In this document: positions 7,743 to 15,604 of the stretch, piece by piece | Numbering within the stretch: position 1 is the first letter of the stretch | Layout: every line of letters starts with the position of its first letter | DNA from: BMS3Bbin11 sp034659075 | Lineage (GTDB): Bacteria; Pseudomonadota; Gammaproteobacteria; BMS3Bbin11 | Length of the DNA: 28,062 bases | Assembly (NCBI GenBank): GCA_034659075.1 | Contig: JAYEGM010000212.1 | Location: 1 to 28,062 of the forward strand | Direction: 5' to 3' | Notes under the pieces: generated by a model | The model's database searches: none | What the model was told of the DNA's origin: nothing | What the model saw: only the letters and a program-made list of their open reading frames with translations | Made by a program: the position numbers and the translations under genes

Positions 7743-10085
7743 ATGACGCTTTCCAGGCTAATAATTGATAATAATCTCGAGCAGGCGGCTTCGGGACTCT
7801 GGCATCTGCCCGGCGCTGATGTGCAGAATGACTTTGCTTATTCAGACGGCGACGATGAAGAAGCTTATGTTAAAAATATTATAGCCAATGCGTCAGACAC
7901 CAGTTCCACCTCCGCAGAGCTTGAAAGCCATATCCATGACTGGCCATCGGAATACCATCTGACAACAAAGCGTGCACATCTGCTGCGGGCGCTGGATCTG
8001 TCCGGTCTTGAAAATGTCCTTGAGCTAGGCTGTGGCTGTGGGGCTATTTCGCGCTATCTGGCCGAGCAGGGAATGAGTGTTGATGCCATTGAGGGCAGCC
8101 TGCGGCGTGCCAGTATCGCCTACTCCCGCTGCCGCGACCTGAATAATATCAATATAGTTAACAGCAACTTCAATCACCTTAAACTGCCAGAAAAAGCTTA
8201 TGATGCGGTGTTCCTGATCGGTGTGCTCGAATATGCCAGACGTTTTTGTCCGGATGCGGCAGATGACCGTGCAGCGGTACTGGAAATTATTGCCGCTATT
8301 AAGAAAAGCCTTAAACCTGACGGTGTAATTATAACGGCAATAGAAAACCGGCTCGGACTGAAGTACCTGATGGGGGCAACGGAAGATCATTATGGGGTGC
8401 CCTATATCGGTGTTCATCGCTACCCGGAAAGTGCAGGTATATGTACATACGATCTTTCAGAATGGAGAAATATCCTTGATCAGGCCGGGTTTGACAGCAA
8501 CAGCTTTCTGGCACCGTTCCCGGATTACAAGATCCCTACCGTTGTATTGCATGAAGACTATCTAAAGCAGGCAGAGGCACCGGCCCATCTGCGAGGCTCT
8601 GTCTCTCGTGACTATTTACGGGCTTTTAGCAGTGATTTTGATGAATATCTTTTCTGGCAGGCATGTAACCAGAATGGCAGCCTGCTTGAGTTCAGCAACT
8701 CATACCTGATCGTTGCCGGCTGCAATAACGACACGGCCGAAAAAATTGCCGCCTTCGATTTTGCGCATTTTACCGGTTCACAGCGAAAGGCTGAATATCG
8801 AACTGCCACCCGCAAGCGGCATGGAGAGATGGTTGTCAGCAAACAAAAGCTTCGTATAGCTGAAATCGAAGATGCTGGCCAGACCGGGATTCAGCAGATC
8901 TGTATAGAAGAAGATTATCTGCCGGGCGAGTTATTAGCAGATGTCTGGCGACAAAGCCTGATGATCTGGCAGAATCAACAAAGACTGGTTGTACTGTATA
9001 AAAAATATTTCAAATTCCTGCAGGATTACGTAGCACAGAATCCGTCTGCAAACGATATCGTTGACATACTACCGTTTAATATTATCGTTGATGAGCCAGG
9101 TAACTACCAGAGTTTTGATCGTGAGTGGTGTCTTGATGAATCCATTACACCTGAGTTTGTTTTGTTTCGTGCCTTGTTCTGGTTCGTTTATGGAAACAGC
9201 CTTCAGTTTGTTGCTATGTTCGACAAAAATGGCTGGAATAGTATCCGTGAATATCTGCTGTTAAGTTTCGAGGAAGTAGGGGTCGATGTTTCTGACAAGC
9301 TGGATAGCTTTGCTGAAATAGAAGATCAGTTTCAGACAGCAATAGGTGTTGCTGAACAGGAGAGCCTGATACGAAGCTTACTAGACACATCGCCACAGGC
9401 ACGTAGCGGTGACACCATGTTTTATCCACGACTGTACTGGAGACAGCCGGATGAATTATTTACCGAGCAGAACAGCATAAGTACTACGGCTATACTGGGT
9501 TCCGATCGCCAGTTGATTCGTTTCGACATCCCTGCCGCATTAGGGCCTGGCAGCCTGATAAGGTTCGATCCAGCTGAACGTGACGGCTATTTCCATCTCT
9601 TTCGTTTGAAATTGTTGAGCAGGAGAGGTGAGGTTAAAGAAGACAAGTTTCTGCTTGAGTTGAACAGCGCGAAGGAGATAGCTGATAAATTTACCATCAA
9701 GGGTGCAAGTTTCTGTGGCAGTGATGTCGGAGCTGTTTTTGTCGCACATGATCAGGATCCGCATTTAGAATACCGCTTGCCTGCTAAGGTGGCGGGTTTG
9801 CAGATGGAAGTTGAGATGGACTGGCCGCATAGCGAGGAATACGAAATCATTCGCGATGGCCTCAGGGAACGACATGGTGAGTGGTACAGAGAGAAGATAG
9901 TATTGCAGGAGCAGCTAGATGACTTGAAATTTGTCAGGCAAGCTTATGAGCGCTTGAGTCAAATAAAAAAAGAGATGGATCAGCTGGTTGATGAGCTACA
10001 GGCTGATCGTTCTGAACTTCATAGTATCAAAACATCACGTTCATACAGGATTACACGTAAACTTGCTGGAATACTGGGACGGTGA
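7743..10085 (+). CDS. Large SAM-dependent methyltransferase, surface-polysaccharide type
   Basis: 780 residues. A class I methyltransferase domain spans about 75-250, with SAM motif I VLELGCGCG (92-100), the acidic residue of AIEGS (about 116-119) after strand 2, and FLIGVLEYA as motif IV. Residues 250-690 form a large domain I cannot name. Residues about 705-765 are a charged coiled coil, and the protein ends SRSYRITRKLAGILGR. Endings of this kind are common in methyltransferases and glycosyltransferases of O-antigen or capsule clusters. No signal peptide or membrane segment is seen. AGGACAGGA precedes the ATG at good spacing. The likely role is methylating or capping a glycan; no other cluster genes are adjacent. 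Confidence 0.75.
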   Translation: MTLSRLIIDNNLEQAASGLWHLPGADVQNDFAYSDGDDEEAYVKNIIANASDTSSTSAELESHIHDWPSEYHLTTKRAHLLRALDLSGLENVLELGCGCGAISRYLAEQGMSVDAIEGSLRRASIAYSRCRDLNNINIVNSNFNHLKLPEKAYDAVFLIGVLEYARRFCPDAADDRAAVLEIIAAIKKSLKPDGVIITAIENRLGLKYLMGATEDHYGVPYIGVHRYPESAGICTYDLSEWRNILDQAGFDSNSFLAPFPDYKIPTVVLHEDYLKQAEAPAHLRGSVSRDYLRAFSSDFDEYLFWQACNQNGSLLEFSNSYLIVAGCNNDTAEKIAAFDFAHFTGSQRKAEYRTATRKRHGEMVVSKQKLRIAEIEDAGQTGIQQICIEEDYLPGELLADVWRQSLMIWQNQQRLVVLYKKYFKFLQDYVAQNPSANDIVDILPFNIIVDEPGNYQSFDREWCLDESITPEFVLFRALFWFVYGNSLQFVAMFDKNGWNSIREYLLLSFEEVGVDVSDKLDSFAEIEDQFQTAIGVAEQESLIRSLLDTSPQARSGDTMFYPRLYWRQPDELFTEQNSISTTAILGSDRQLIRFDIPAALGPGSLIRFDPAERDGYFHLFRLKLLSRRGEVKEDKFLLELNSAKEIADKFTIKGASFCGSDVGAVFVAHDQDPHLEYRLPAKVAGLQMEVEMDWPHSEEYEIIRDGLRERHGEWYREKIVLQEQLDDLKFVRQAYERLSQIKKEMDQLVDELQADRSELHSIKTSRSYRITRKLAGILGR

Positions 10086-10176
10086 CAGCAAGAGCTGACT
10101 TTTTGGGCAGCCACATATTGTTGCGGGTATTTTGCATGCTTTTCAGCGATGCTGCAGACACCGAGGGCTGCAATGG

Positions 10177-10208
10177 AAACCCCTGCCAGCAAAGCTGTCA
10201 GGGGTTTT
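10177..10208. terminator. Bidirectional stem-loop terminator
   Basis: AAACCCCTG-C-CAGC, loop AAA, then GCTG-T-CAGGGGTTTT: a ten-pair GC-rich stem with one mismatch, flanked by A and T runs. It can end the methyltransferase transcript on plus and the tRNA-Met transcript on minus, whose 3' end is 5 bp away. Confidence 0.8.
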
Positions 10209-10212
10209 AAGG

Positions 10213-10289
10213 TGGTAGCAATGGGTGGACTTGAACCACCGACCCCAGCATTATGAATGCTGTGCTCTAACCAGCTGAGCTACATTGCC
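10213..10289 (-). tRNA. tRNA-Met (anticodon CAT, elongator type)
   Basis: A 77-nt cloverleaf with encoded CCA. The acceptor GGCAATG pairs with CATTGCT (one G-U at the first pair). The D-arm is TAGCTCAGCTGGTTAGAGC, the anticodon stem CAGCA/TGCTG encloses loop TTCATAA, and the T-arm is GGTGG-TTCAAGT-CCACC. The body resembles elongator tRNA-Met more than tRNA-Ile2 with lysidine, but CAT alone cannot exclude the latter. It is the last RNA before the terminator on this strand. Confidence 0.93.
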
Positions 10290-10346
10290 ATGTGCTTGTA
10301 TATCTTTGGGGGAGGGGAATTTACTTGATTCGTGGGAAAAAAGAAA

Positions 10347-10417
10347 GTTTCAGGTTTCAAGTTTCAAGATAAAATCAAAAGACCTATTCCTGAAACTTCC
10401 GACTTGAAACTTGAAAC
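10347..10417. repeat. Heptamer array, GTTTCAR flavour, with inverted arm
   Basis: GTTTCAG, GTTTCAA and GTTTCAA (10347-10367) face CCTGAAAC and two TTGAAAC units (10389-10417). It lies between ychF and tRNA-Met, 5 bp from the ychF stop. It is the same flavour as the array at 93-180. Confidence 0.88.
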
Positions 10418-10422
10418 TGCCT

Positions 10423-11514
10423 TCATACATTAAACCGAAAATGCAGCACATCCCCGTCCTGCACGATATATTCCTTACCTTCCAGTCTTAACTTGCCATG
10501 CTCTTTCGCACCCTGTTCACCGTTGAATTCGACAAAATCATCATAGGCAATGGTTTCTGCACGGATAAAGCCACGTTCAAAATCTGTATGAATAACGCCG
10601 GCGGCCTGTGGTGCGGTGGAATGTGCGCGGACCGTCCAGGCTCGAACCTCTTTTACACCTGCAGTGAAGTAGGTCAGCAGCTGCAACAGTTTATAACCGG
10701 CACGGATGACGCGATCGAGGCCGGGTTCGTCCAGGCCCATGTCATCGAGAAACTCTTTTTTTTCCTCTTCGTCCATTTCCACCAGCTCGGCCTCTATGGC
10801 CGCACAAACCGGGACTACTTCAGCATTTTCAGATATTGCCCGTTCGCGTACTGCATCAAGGAAGGGGTTGTTCTCAAAGCCACTATCATCGACGTTGGGG
10901 ATATATAGTGTGGGTTTGATGGTCATCAGGCATAAAGGCCTGAGTATCGCTTTCTCATCGTCATCCAGTTCCAGTGACCGTACTGGCAGACCCTGGTCGA
11001 GTTGCCTGCTGACTTTTTCCAGTATTGCCGCTTCTTTCAAGGCATCCTTATCACCCCCCTTGCTCATTTTTTGTGCACGGGCCAGCGCTCTTTCTGTGGT
11101 GTCCATGTCGGCCAGTGCCAGTTCAGTGGCGATGACATCGATATCAGAGATCGGGTCAATTTTACCGGCGACATGGGTGATGTTCTCATCTTCGAAACAG
11201 CGGACTACCTGAACGATTGCATCGACTTCACGAATATGGGCAAGAAATTTGTTGCCCAGTCCTTCACCTTTTGATGCGCCCTCTACCAGTCCGGCGATAT
11301 CGACGAACTCAATTGTTGTTGGCAATACTCTTTCCGGATTAACAATGGCCGCAAGCGTGTCGAGGCGGGGGTCAGGCACCTCGACGATGCCGACATTCGG
11401 TTCGATAGTACAGAATGGATAGTTCTCGGCCTGAATCTCTGCACGGGTCAGTGCATTGAACAGGGTGGATTTGCCGACGTTTGGCAATCCGACGATACCG
11501 CATTTAAAACCCAT
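10423..11514 (-). CDS. ychF: Redox-regulated ATPase YchF (Obg-family)
   Basis: 363 residues, the standard YchF length. The P-loop GLPNVGKST (9-17) is intact, followed by switch sequence DIAGLVEGASKGEGLGN, a coiled-coil insertion (about 125-200) and a C-terminal TGS domain ending in DGDVLHFRFNV. YchF prefers ATP over GTP and associates with ribosomes; it is linked to stress responses. It follows pth by 9 bp, the order seen in many gammaproteobacteria, so it is co-transcribed with pth and rplY. Confidence 0.97.
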   Translation of the reverse strand: MGFKCGIVGLPNVGKSTLFNALTRAEIQAENYPFCTIEPNVGIVEVPDPRLDTLAAIVNPERVLPTTIEFVDIAGLVEGASKGEGLGNKFLAHIREVDAIVQVVRCFEDENITHVAGKIDPISDIDVIATELALADMDTTERALARAQKMSKGGDKDALKEAAILEKVSRQLDQGLPVRSLELDDDEKAILRPLCLMTIKPTLYIPNVDDSGFENNPFLDAVRERAISENAEVVPVCAAIEAELVEMDEEEKKEFLDDMGLDEPGLDRVIRAGYKLLQLLTYFTAGVKEVRAWTVRAHSTAPQAAGVIHTDFERGFIRAETIAYDDFVEFNGEQGAKEHGKLRLEGKEYIVQDGDVLHFRFNV

Positions 11515-11523
11515 AAGTTTATC

Positions 11524-12105
11524 CTAGGTGTGTGAGTGCAAAGCGTTCATGGCAGTTTGTAAGTCGCCCCTGAGGATGTCCTCAATATGGTCTGCACTGT
11601 GTTCAATCGCTGACTGGATTAATGTCATTTCAGCTTCAGGCGGCCGTTTCAGTACAAAATTGACGACGGCGCTCGGTTTGCCGGGGTGGCCAATACCGAG
11701 ACGCAAACGCAGAAAATCCGGACTGCCGAGTTGCCGGGTAGTATCACGCAGGCCATTATGACCTGCGGTGCCACCGCCCTGCTTGAGCTTTACGCGGCCA
11801 GGCAGCAAATCAATTTCATCGTGGGCGACCAGGATTTGTTCTGGGACAATCCGGTAATAGCGTGCAAATGCGGCTATGGATACACCACTGTGGTTCATAA
11901 AGTCCTGGGGGGCAAGCAGCCAGATGCGCTGACCATTGATAACAACTTCACAGACGCGTGATTTGAAACGGGACTCATCACGCCAGCTGCCGTGAAAGCG
12001 GTTCGCCAGTTCCTCGATAAACCAGAAGCCGGCGTTGTGCCGAGTATCGACATAACGCTGACCGGGGTTACCGAGGCCGGCGATCAGGCTGATGCCGCGT
12101 GCCAT
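11524..12105 (-). CDS. pth: Peptidyl-tRNA hydrolase
   Basis: 193 residues, typical of bacterial Pth. It releases peptides from peptidyl-tRNAs dropped by ribosomes. The substrate-binding LGNPG (11-15), catalytic His23 in TRHNAGF, and the VAHDEIDL and GGTAGHNGLRD segments are present. It starts 9 bp after rplY and ends 9 bp before ychF on this strand. Confidence 0.97.
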   Translation of the reverse strand: MARGISLIAGLGNPGQRYVDTRHNAGFWFIEELANRFHGSWRDESRFKSRVCEVVINGQRIWLLAPQDFMNHSGVSIAAFARYYRIVPEQILVAHDEIDLLPGRVKLKQGGGTAGHNGLRDTTRQLGSPDFLRLRLGIGHPGKPSAVVNFVLKRPPEAEMTLIQSAIEHSADHIEDILRGDLQTAMNALHSHT

Positions 12106-12114
12106 AAGCAGGGC

Positions 12115-12786
12115 TTATTCGCTACCCTCAGCCGCTTCAGTATCAGAACCTTCTTCACCTGCTTCTTCTTCACCTTCACCTTCAGCAGTCTCTTCGTCTT
12201 CAGTGGAGCCACGAACAGCGACAACGGTAACCACGGCCAGGTCATCACCACCATGAGACAGGGTGGTAGATTCAACGCCGCCCGGCAGGGTAATTTCACT
12301 AAGGTGAATAGAGTCGCCGAGATTAAGGCCAGAAATATCAATGGAGATAAACTCAGGCAGATCGGCAGGCAGGCAGGCGATATCCAGTTCAGTAATAAGA
12401 TGAGAGACAATACCGCTTTCAAGCTTGACGCCGGGTGCTTCTTCACCACCAGTGAAATGCAGCGGTACGCTCATGTGGATCTTGTCTTTGGCGCTTACAC
12501 GCTGTAGATCGATATGCATAATCAATTGTTTGAAAGCATGCATTTGCACATCGCGCAGAATAGCTTTTTCTTTTTTGCCGGCAATGTCTACGGTTAGAAT
12601 GGAACTGTGAAAAGACTCATCTTCAAGATTATGATAAAGGCTATTGTGGCTCAGTGTGAGCATAGCTGTGTCTTTCCCCGCACCGTATAGAATGGCAGGG
12701 ACTTTGCCGGCATGACGCAGGCGGCGGCTCGCACCTGTACCTTGTACATCACGCATTTCGGCGATAATAGTATGACTGTCAGACAT
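12115..12786 (-). CDS. rplY: 50S ribosomal protein L25, long (CTC/TL5) form
   Basis: 223 residues: an N-terminal 5S rRNA-binding L25 domain (about 5-92), a second TL5-type beta domain (about 100-185), and a highly acidic Glu/Asp/Gly tail from about 190. This is the long general-stress form, not the 94-residue E. coli form. AATGGGAGA before the ATG gives a good ribosome site. A GC-rich stem (CCCGG/CCGGG, 12818-12839) lies in the leader after prs and might attenuate transcription. Confidence 0.96.
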   Translation of the reverse strand: MSDSHTIIAEMRDVQGTGASRRLRHAGKVPAILYGAGKDTAMLTLSHNSLYHNLEDESFHSSILTVDIAGKKEKAILRDVQMHAFKQLIMHIDLQRVSAKDKIHMSVPLHFTGGEEAPGVKLESGIVSHLITELDIACLPADLPEFISIDISGLNLGDSIHLSEITLPGGVESTTLSHGGDDLAVVTVVAVRGSTEDEETAEGEGEEEAGEEGSDTEAAEGSE

Positions 12787-12875
12787 TAGGAATCTCCCAT
12801 TTTGTCGTTTTAAATACCCCGGACCGCGACCAGACCGGGAAAAAGGGCGTGGATTGTAACAGAAAAAACAGAGAA

Positions 12876-12910
12876 GTTTTATGTTTTACGTATTATGCGT
12901 TAGGTAAATT
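12876..12910. repeat. Heptamer array, GTNTTAN flavour, direct units only
   Basis: GTTTTAT, GTTTTAC, GTATTAT and GCGTTAG in tandem, then GTAAATT, reaching the prs stop codon at 12909-12911. The inverse arm is almost absent, so it is a degenerate member. Confidence 0.7.
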
Positions 12911-13841
12911 AATAGAAAAGAGAGCTGACCGATTCCTGGTTATATATCCGACGCATGGTTTCGGCCAGTAGTTCGGCGATGCTTAGCTGGCGGATTTTGC
13001 TGCAGGTCGTTGCCTCTTTTGACAGCGGTACGGTGTTGGTGACGACCAGTTCATCCAGTTCGGAACTGGTGATGCGTTCGACCGCGGGGCCGGACAGGAT
13101 GGGGTGGGTACAGCAGGCGGAAACCCGGCTGGCACCACGCTTTTTCAGTGCAGCGGCGGCCTCGCAGAGGGTATTCGCGGTATCTACCAGATCGTCGATG
13201 ATGACGCAATTCCTGCCTTCTACATCACCGATTATATTCATGACCTTGGCAACATTGGCTTTCGGGCGGCGTTTGTCGATTATGGCAAGATCTGCCTCCA
13301 GCGGTTTGGCCAGTGCGCGGGCACGGACGACACCACCAACATCAGGCGAGACGACCATCAGGCTGTCATCGCTGTTACGCCAGACATCGCCGAGTAGTAC
13401 CGGCAATGCGTAGATATTGTCAGTCGGAATGTCGAAGAAGCCGACGATCTGGTCTGCGTGAATATCGACGGTTAAGACATGGTTGGCACCTGCCCGGGAA
13501 ATCATGTCAGCGACCAGGCGGGCAGAGATTGGCGTGCGCTGCGATCGTGGCCGCCGATCCTGGCGCGCATAGCCGAGGTAGGGTACAACGGCGGTGATGT
13601 GGCCAGCTGCCGAGCGCTTGCAGGCATCAATCAGCAGCAGCAGCTCCATAAGATTATTGTTGCTGGGCGGGCAGACCGATTGTAAAATAAAAACATCCCG
13701 GCCACGCACATTGTCCAGTATCTCAATCTGGATCTCACCGTCACTGAAGGTATCAACTATGGCTTTGCCCTGGCGTACCCCCAGGCGCTGGCAGACTTCT
13801 TTGCTGAGCTCGGGGTTGCCCGAACCTGAAAGGACTATCAT
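12909..13841 (-). CDS. prs: Ribose-phosphate pyrophosphokinase (PRPP synthetase)
   Basis: Makes PRPP from ribose 5-phosphate and ATP for purine, pyrimidine, NAD, His and Trp synthesis. From ATG 13841 the protein is 310 residues, matching the family. An in-frame ATG at 13892 would add 17 unconserved residues and begin only 6 bp from the tRNA-Gln gene; I prefer the shorter start because MIVLSGSGNPEL aligns with known N-termini. The RYARQDRR-type loop (YARQDRRPRSQR), the metal/PRPP motif TVDIHADQ, and the PRPP loop IIDDLVDTANT are intact. It follows ispE and tRNA-Gln on the same strand, the typical gammaproteobacterial order. Confidence 0.95.
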   Translation of the reverse strand: MIVLSGSGNPELSKEVCQRLGVRQGKAIVDTFSDGEIQIEILDNVRGRDVFILQSVCPPSNNNLMELLLLIDACKRSAAGHITAVVPYLGYARQDRRPRSQRTPISARLVADMISRAGANHVLTVDIHADQIVGFFDIPTDNIYALPVLLGDVWRNSDDSLMVVSPDVGGVVRARALAKPLEADLAIIDKRRPKANVAKVMNIIGDVEGRNCVIIDDLVDTANTLCEAAAALKKRGASRVSACCTHPILSGPAVERITSSELDELVVTNTVPLSKEATTCSKIRQLSIAELLAETMRRIYNQESVSSLFY

Positions 13842-13898
13842 GTCATCGTTTGGCAAGAGCCTGCTCCTGGTAGTCTGACGGCTGTAATACATAAATGA

Positions 13899-13973
13899 TG
13901 GCTGGGGTGACAGGATTCGAACCTGTGCATGCTGGAATCAAAATCCAGTGCCTTACCGCTTGGCTACACCCCA
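13899..13973 (-). tRNA. tRNA-Gln (anticodon TTG)
   Basis: A 75-nt cloverleaf with encoded CCA. The acceptor TGGGGTG pairs with CACCCCA (the U1-A72 pair typical of tRNA-Gln), discriminator G, D-arm AGCCAAGCGGTAAGGC, anticodon stem CTGGA/TCCAG with loop TTTTGAT, and T-arm ACAGG-TTCGAAT-CCTGT. Nucleotides 1-10 also form the end of the ispE reading frame, whose TAG stop is tRNA nucleotides 8-10. Confidence 0.97.
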
Positions 13974-14812
13974 TTCGTAAAGTTCGACAATCGATCATAT
14001 AGCGGGCTAGAGTTCAAACCCTGCGTAACAAAGCACTGCCAGTTGGCAGGAACCTGCTGGGCAATTATTTTTGCATCAGCGGCTGTCCCAGGTGAAATAA
14101 AAACACCTGCACCGGTCCCCGTCATGCGTGCCTGTGCAAATTGCTGCAGCCAGTTCATGGCCTTATCAACGTCGGGATATTGCTGTCTGACCACTGCTTC
14201 GAGATCGTTATGTCCCTGACCTTTAAGAAAGTCGGTTATTTTGATTGGCGAACTATCGCGTGTCAATGCAGGATGACTGAAAATTTCTGCTGTGGAGACG
14301 TTTACCGGCGGCACAACCAGCAGATATAAATCTTCACCGGGGTCAATTGACGTTAGTAATTCACCCGTTCCTTCAGCCCAGGCTGCGTGCCCATGGACAA
14401 AAACCGGTATATCAGCCCCGAGTTCCTGGCCAATACCGGCGAGCGTATCCTTCGATAAGCCGAGGCCCCACAGGTGATTCAAGCCACAAAGAACTGTTGC
14501 CGCATCCGAACTGCCGCCACCCAGACCGGCACCCATAGGAATATTTTTTACTATACTGATATCAACCCCGGTCGCGACGCTGGCATAGTCAGCGATACGA
14601 TGTGCCGCTTTTACCATCAGGTCATCCTCTTCCGCCACATCCGACCACCGGGTCAAACGCCGAATTTGCTTATCCGAACGGACAGAAAGTGTAATTTCAT
14701 CCTGCAAGTCTAGAAACTGAAACACAGTCTGTAATTCATGATAGCCATCAGCACGCTGCCCGGTAATATGCAGGAACAGGTTTAGCTTAGCGGGAGCAGG
14801 TAAAATTAACAT
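13964..14812 (-). CDS. ispE: 4-diphosphocytidyl-2-C-methyl-D-erythritol kinase
   Basis: GHMP kinase that phosphorylates CDP-methylerythritol in the non-mevalonate isoprenoid pathway. 282 residues, the usual length. The N-terminal PAPAKLNLFLH substrate segment, the ATP loop PMGAGLGGGSSDAA and the C-terminal MTGTGAGVF motif are present. It starts 15 bp after the lolB stop. The last three sense codons and the stop lie inside the tRNA-Gln gene, so 5' processing of that tRNA would cut the ispE message before its stop codon. Confidence 0.96.
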   Translation of the reverse strand: MLILPAPAKLNLFLHITGQRADGYHELQTVFQFLDLQDEITLSVRSDKQIRRLTRWSDVAEEDDLMVKAAHRIADYASVATGVDISIVKNIPMGAGLGGGSSDAATVLCGLNHLWGLGLSKDTLAGIGQELGADIPVFVHGHAAWAEGTGELLTSIDPGEDLYLLVVPPVNVSTAEIFSHPALTRDSSPIKITDFLKGQGHNDLEAVVRQQYPDVDKAMNWLQQFAQARMTGTGAGVFISPGTAADAKIIAQQVPANWQCFVTQGLNSSPLYDRLSNFTNGV

Positions 14813-14827
14813 CGCTTTAGGTAATAC

Positions 14828-15457
14828 TTAATTCGTTTTCGTCCAGTCCTTAACTATCATTTTTACTCGAATATACCGCTCATCTTCAGGGTCAGTCATA
14901 GTTTCCATCACAATCGATGTCGGCAGTTCATGGTCTCCGAACAGGGTAAATTTATCCAGGGATACTTTCCAGCCAGCCTGCTGGATACTTTTCAGGCGAT
15001 GCGTTGCATCTACGGTAGATGCAGCTTCACTACCAGGTTCGATCAAGCCCAGTATCCACCAGCGCAGGCCGGAGACAGGGATTTGCCAGCCGGTGACGCG
15101 ATAGATCAGTTCCCCGGCGTCCGCTGCACGCCAGGTCTTGCCTTTACTGTCCTGTATAGAAACACCTGTTGCATCCTGTTGCAGCAGTATCAGGCCGCCG
15201 CCAAGCGGGCCCAACAGGCGCAGATTGCGCTGTTCAGGTGTTTCAACCCATATTAGAGAGGCGCTGCCGCTATGTTCTCTACCACGCATGCCAATACGCG
15301 CATGCATTTTCCAGTTGTCGATTTTAGCGAGAGCAGCCTGCCGTGACTGCCAGTCTGGGGGTGCCCCCTCATGTATTGGCCTGCTGGCACAGGCAGACAG
15401 CAGAAAGATGGTGAACAGTAGCAGGGAGGTATTGATAAATTTGGTGTCTATTTTCAA
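14828..15457 (-). CDS. lolB: Outer-membrane lipoprotein receptor LolB
   Basis: Accepts lipoproteins from LolA in the periplasm and inserts them in the outer membrane; itself a lipoprotein. 209 residues, as in E. coli. A hydrophobic signal with lipobox LSAC gives Cys23 as the lipidated residue; the following ASRP has no Asp at +2, so it should go to the outer membrane. WKMHARIGMRG and LLGPLGGGL match the beta-barrel half-shell of LolB. Its place between the TPR lipoprotein and ispE is conserved in relatives. Confidence 0.93.
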   Translation of the reverse strand: MKIDTKFINTSLLLFTIFLLSACASRPIHEGAPPDWQSRQAALAKIDNWKMHARIGMRGREHSGSASLIWVETPEQRNLRLLGPLGGGLILLQQDATGVSIQDSKGKTWRAADAGELIYRVTGWQIPVSGLRWWILGLIEPGSEAASTVDATHRLKSIQQAGWKVSLDKFTLFGDHELPTSIVMETMTDPEDERYIRVKMIVKDWTKTN

Positions 15458-15473
15458 CTTTTCATTTAATTTA

Positions 15474-15604
15474 GTATTGCGAATTACGTATTAGGGATTA
15501 TGTAACGGCTAACCCATCAAGCGTGGAATGATTTTCATCATTAATCCTTTCGGGAAATCCTAATACATAAAGCGTAAAACATCCTTTCACCTTTCACCTT
15601 TCTC
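15474..15604. repeat. Heptamer arrays of two flavours between lolB and the TPR gene
   Basis: GTATTGC, GAATTAC, GTATTAG and GGATTAT (15474-15501) face the inverse group ending GTAAAAC (about 15557-15580). Directly after comes a different flavour, CTTTCAC, CTTTCAC, CTTTCTC (15584-15604). The second array runs into the TPR gene and encodes its last residues. Confidence 0.75.

Noticed and set aside
10213..10289. tRNA-Ile2 (lysidine-modified CAT) instead of tRNA-Met
   Set aside because: Acceptor, D-arm and variable-loop sequence resemble elongator tRNA-Met, but the anticodon alone does not settle it.
12818..12839. GC-rich stem in the rplY leader as a riboswitch
   Set aside because: Only five pairs, a long loop and no conserved core; at most a weak attenuator.
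13842..13892. 17-residue N-terminal extension of prs
   Set aside because: The residues are not like known PRPP synthetases, and the start would lie 6 bp from tRNA-Gln; ATG 13841 gives the normal length.
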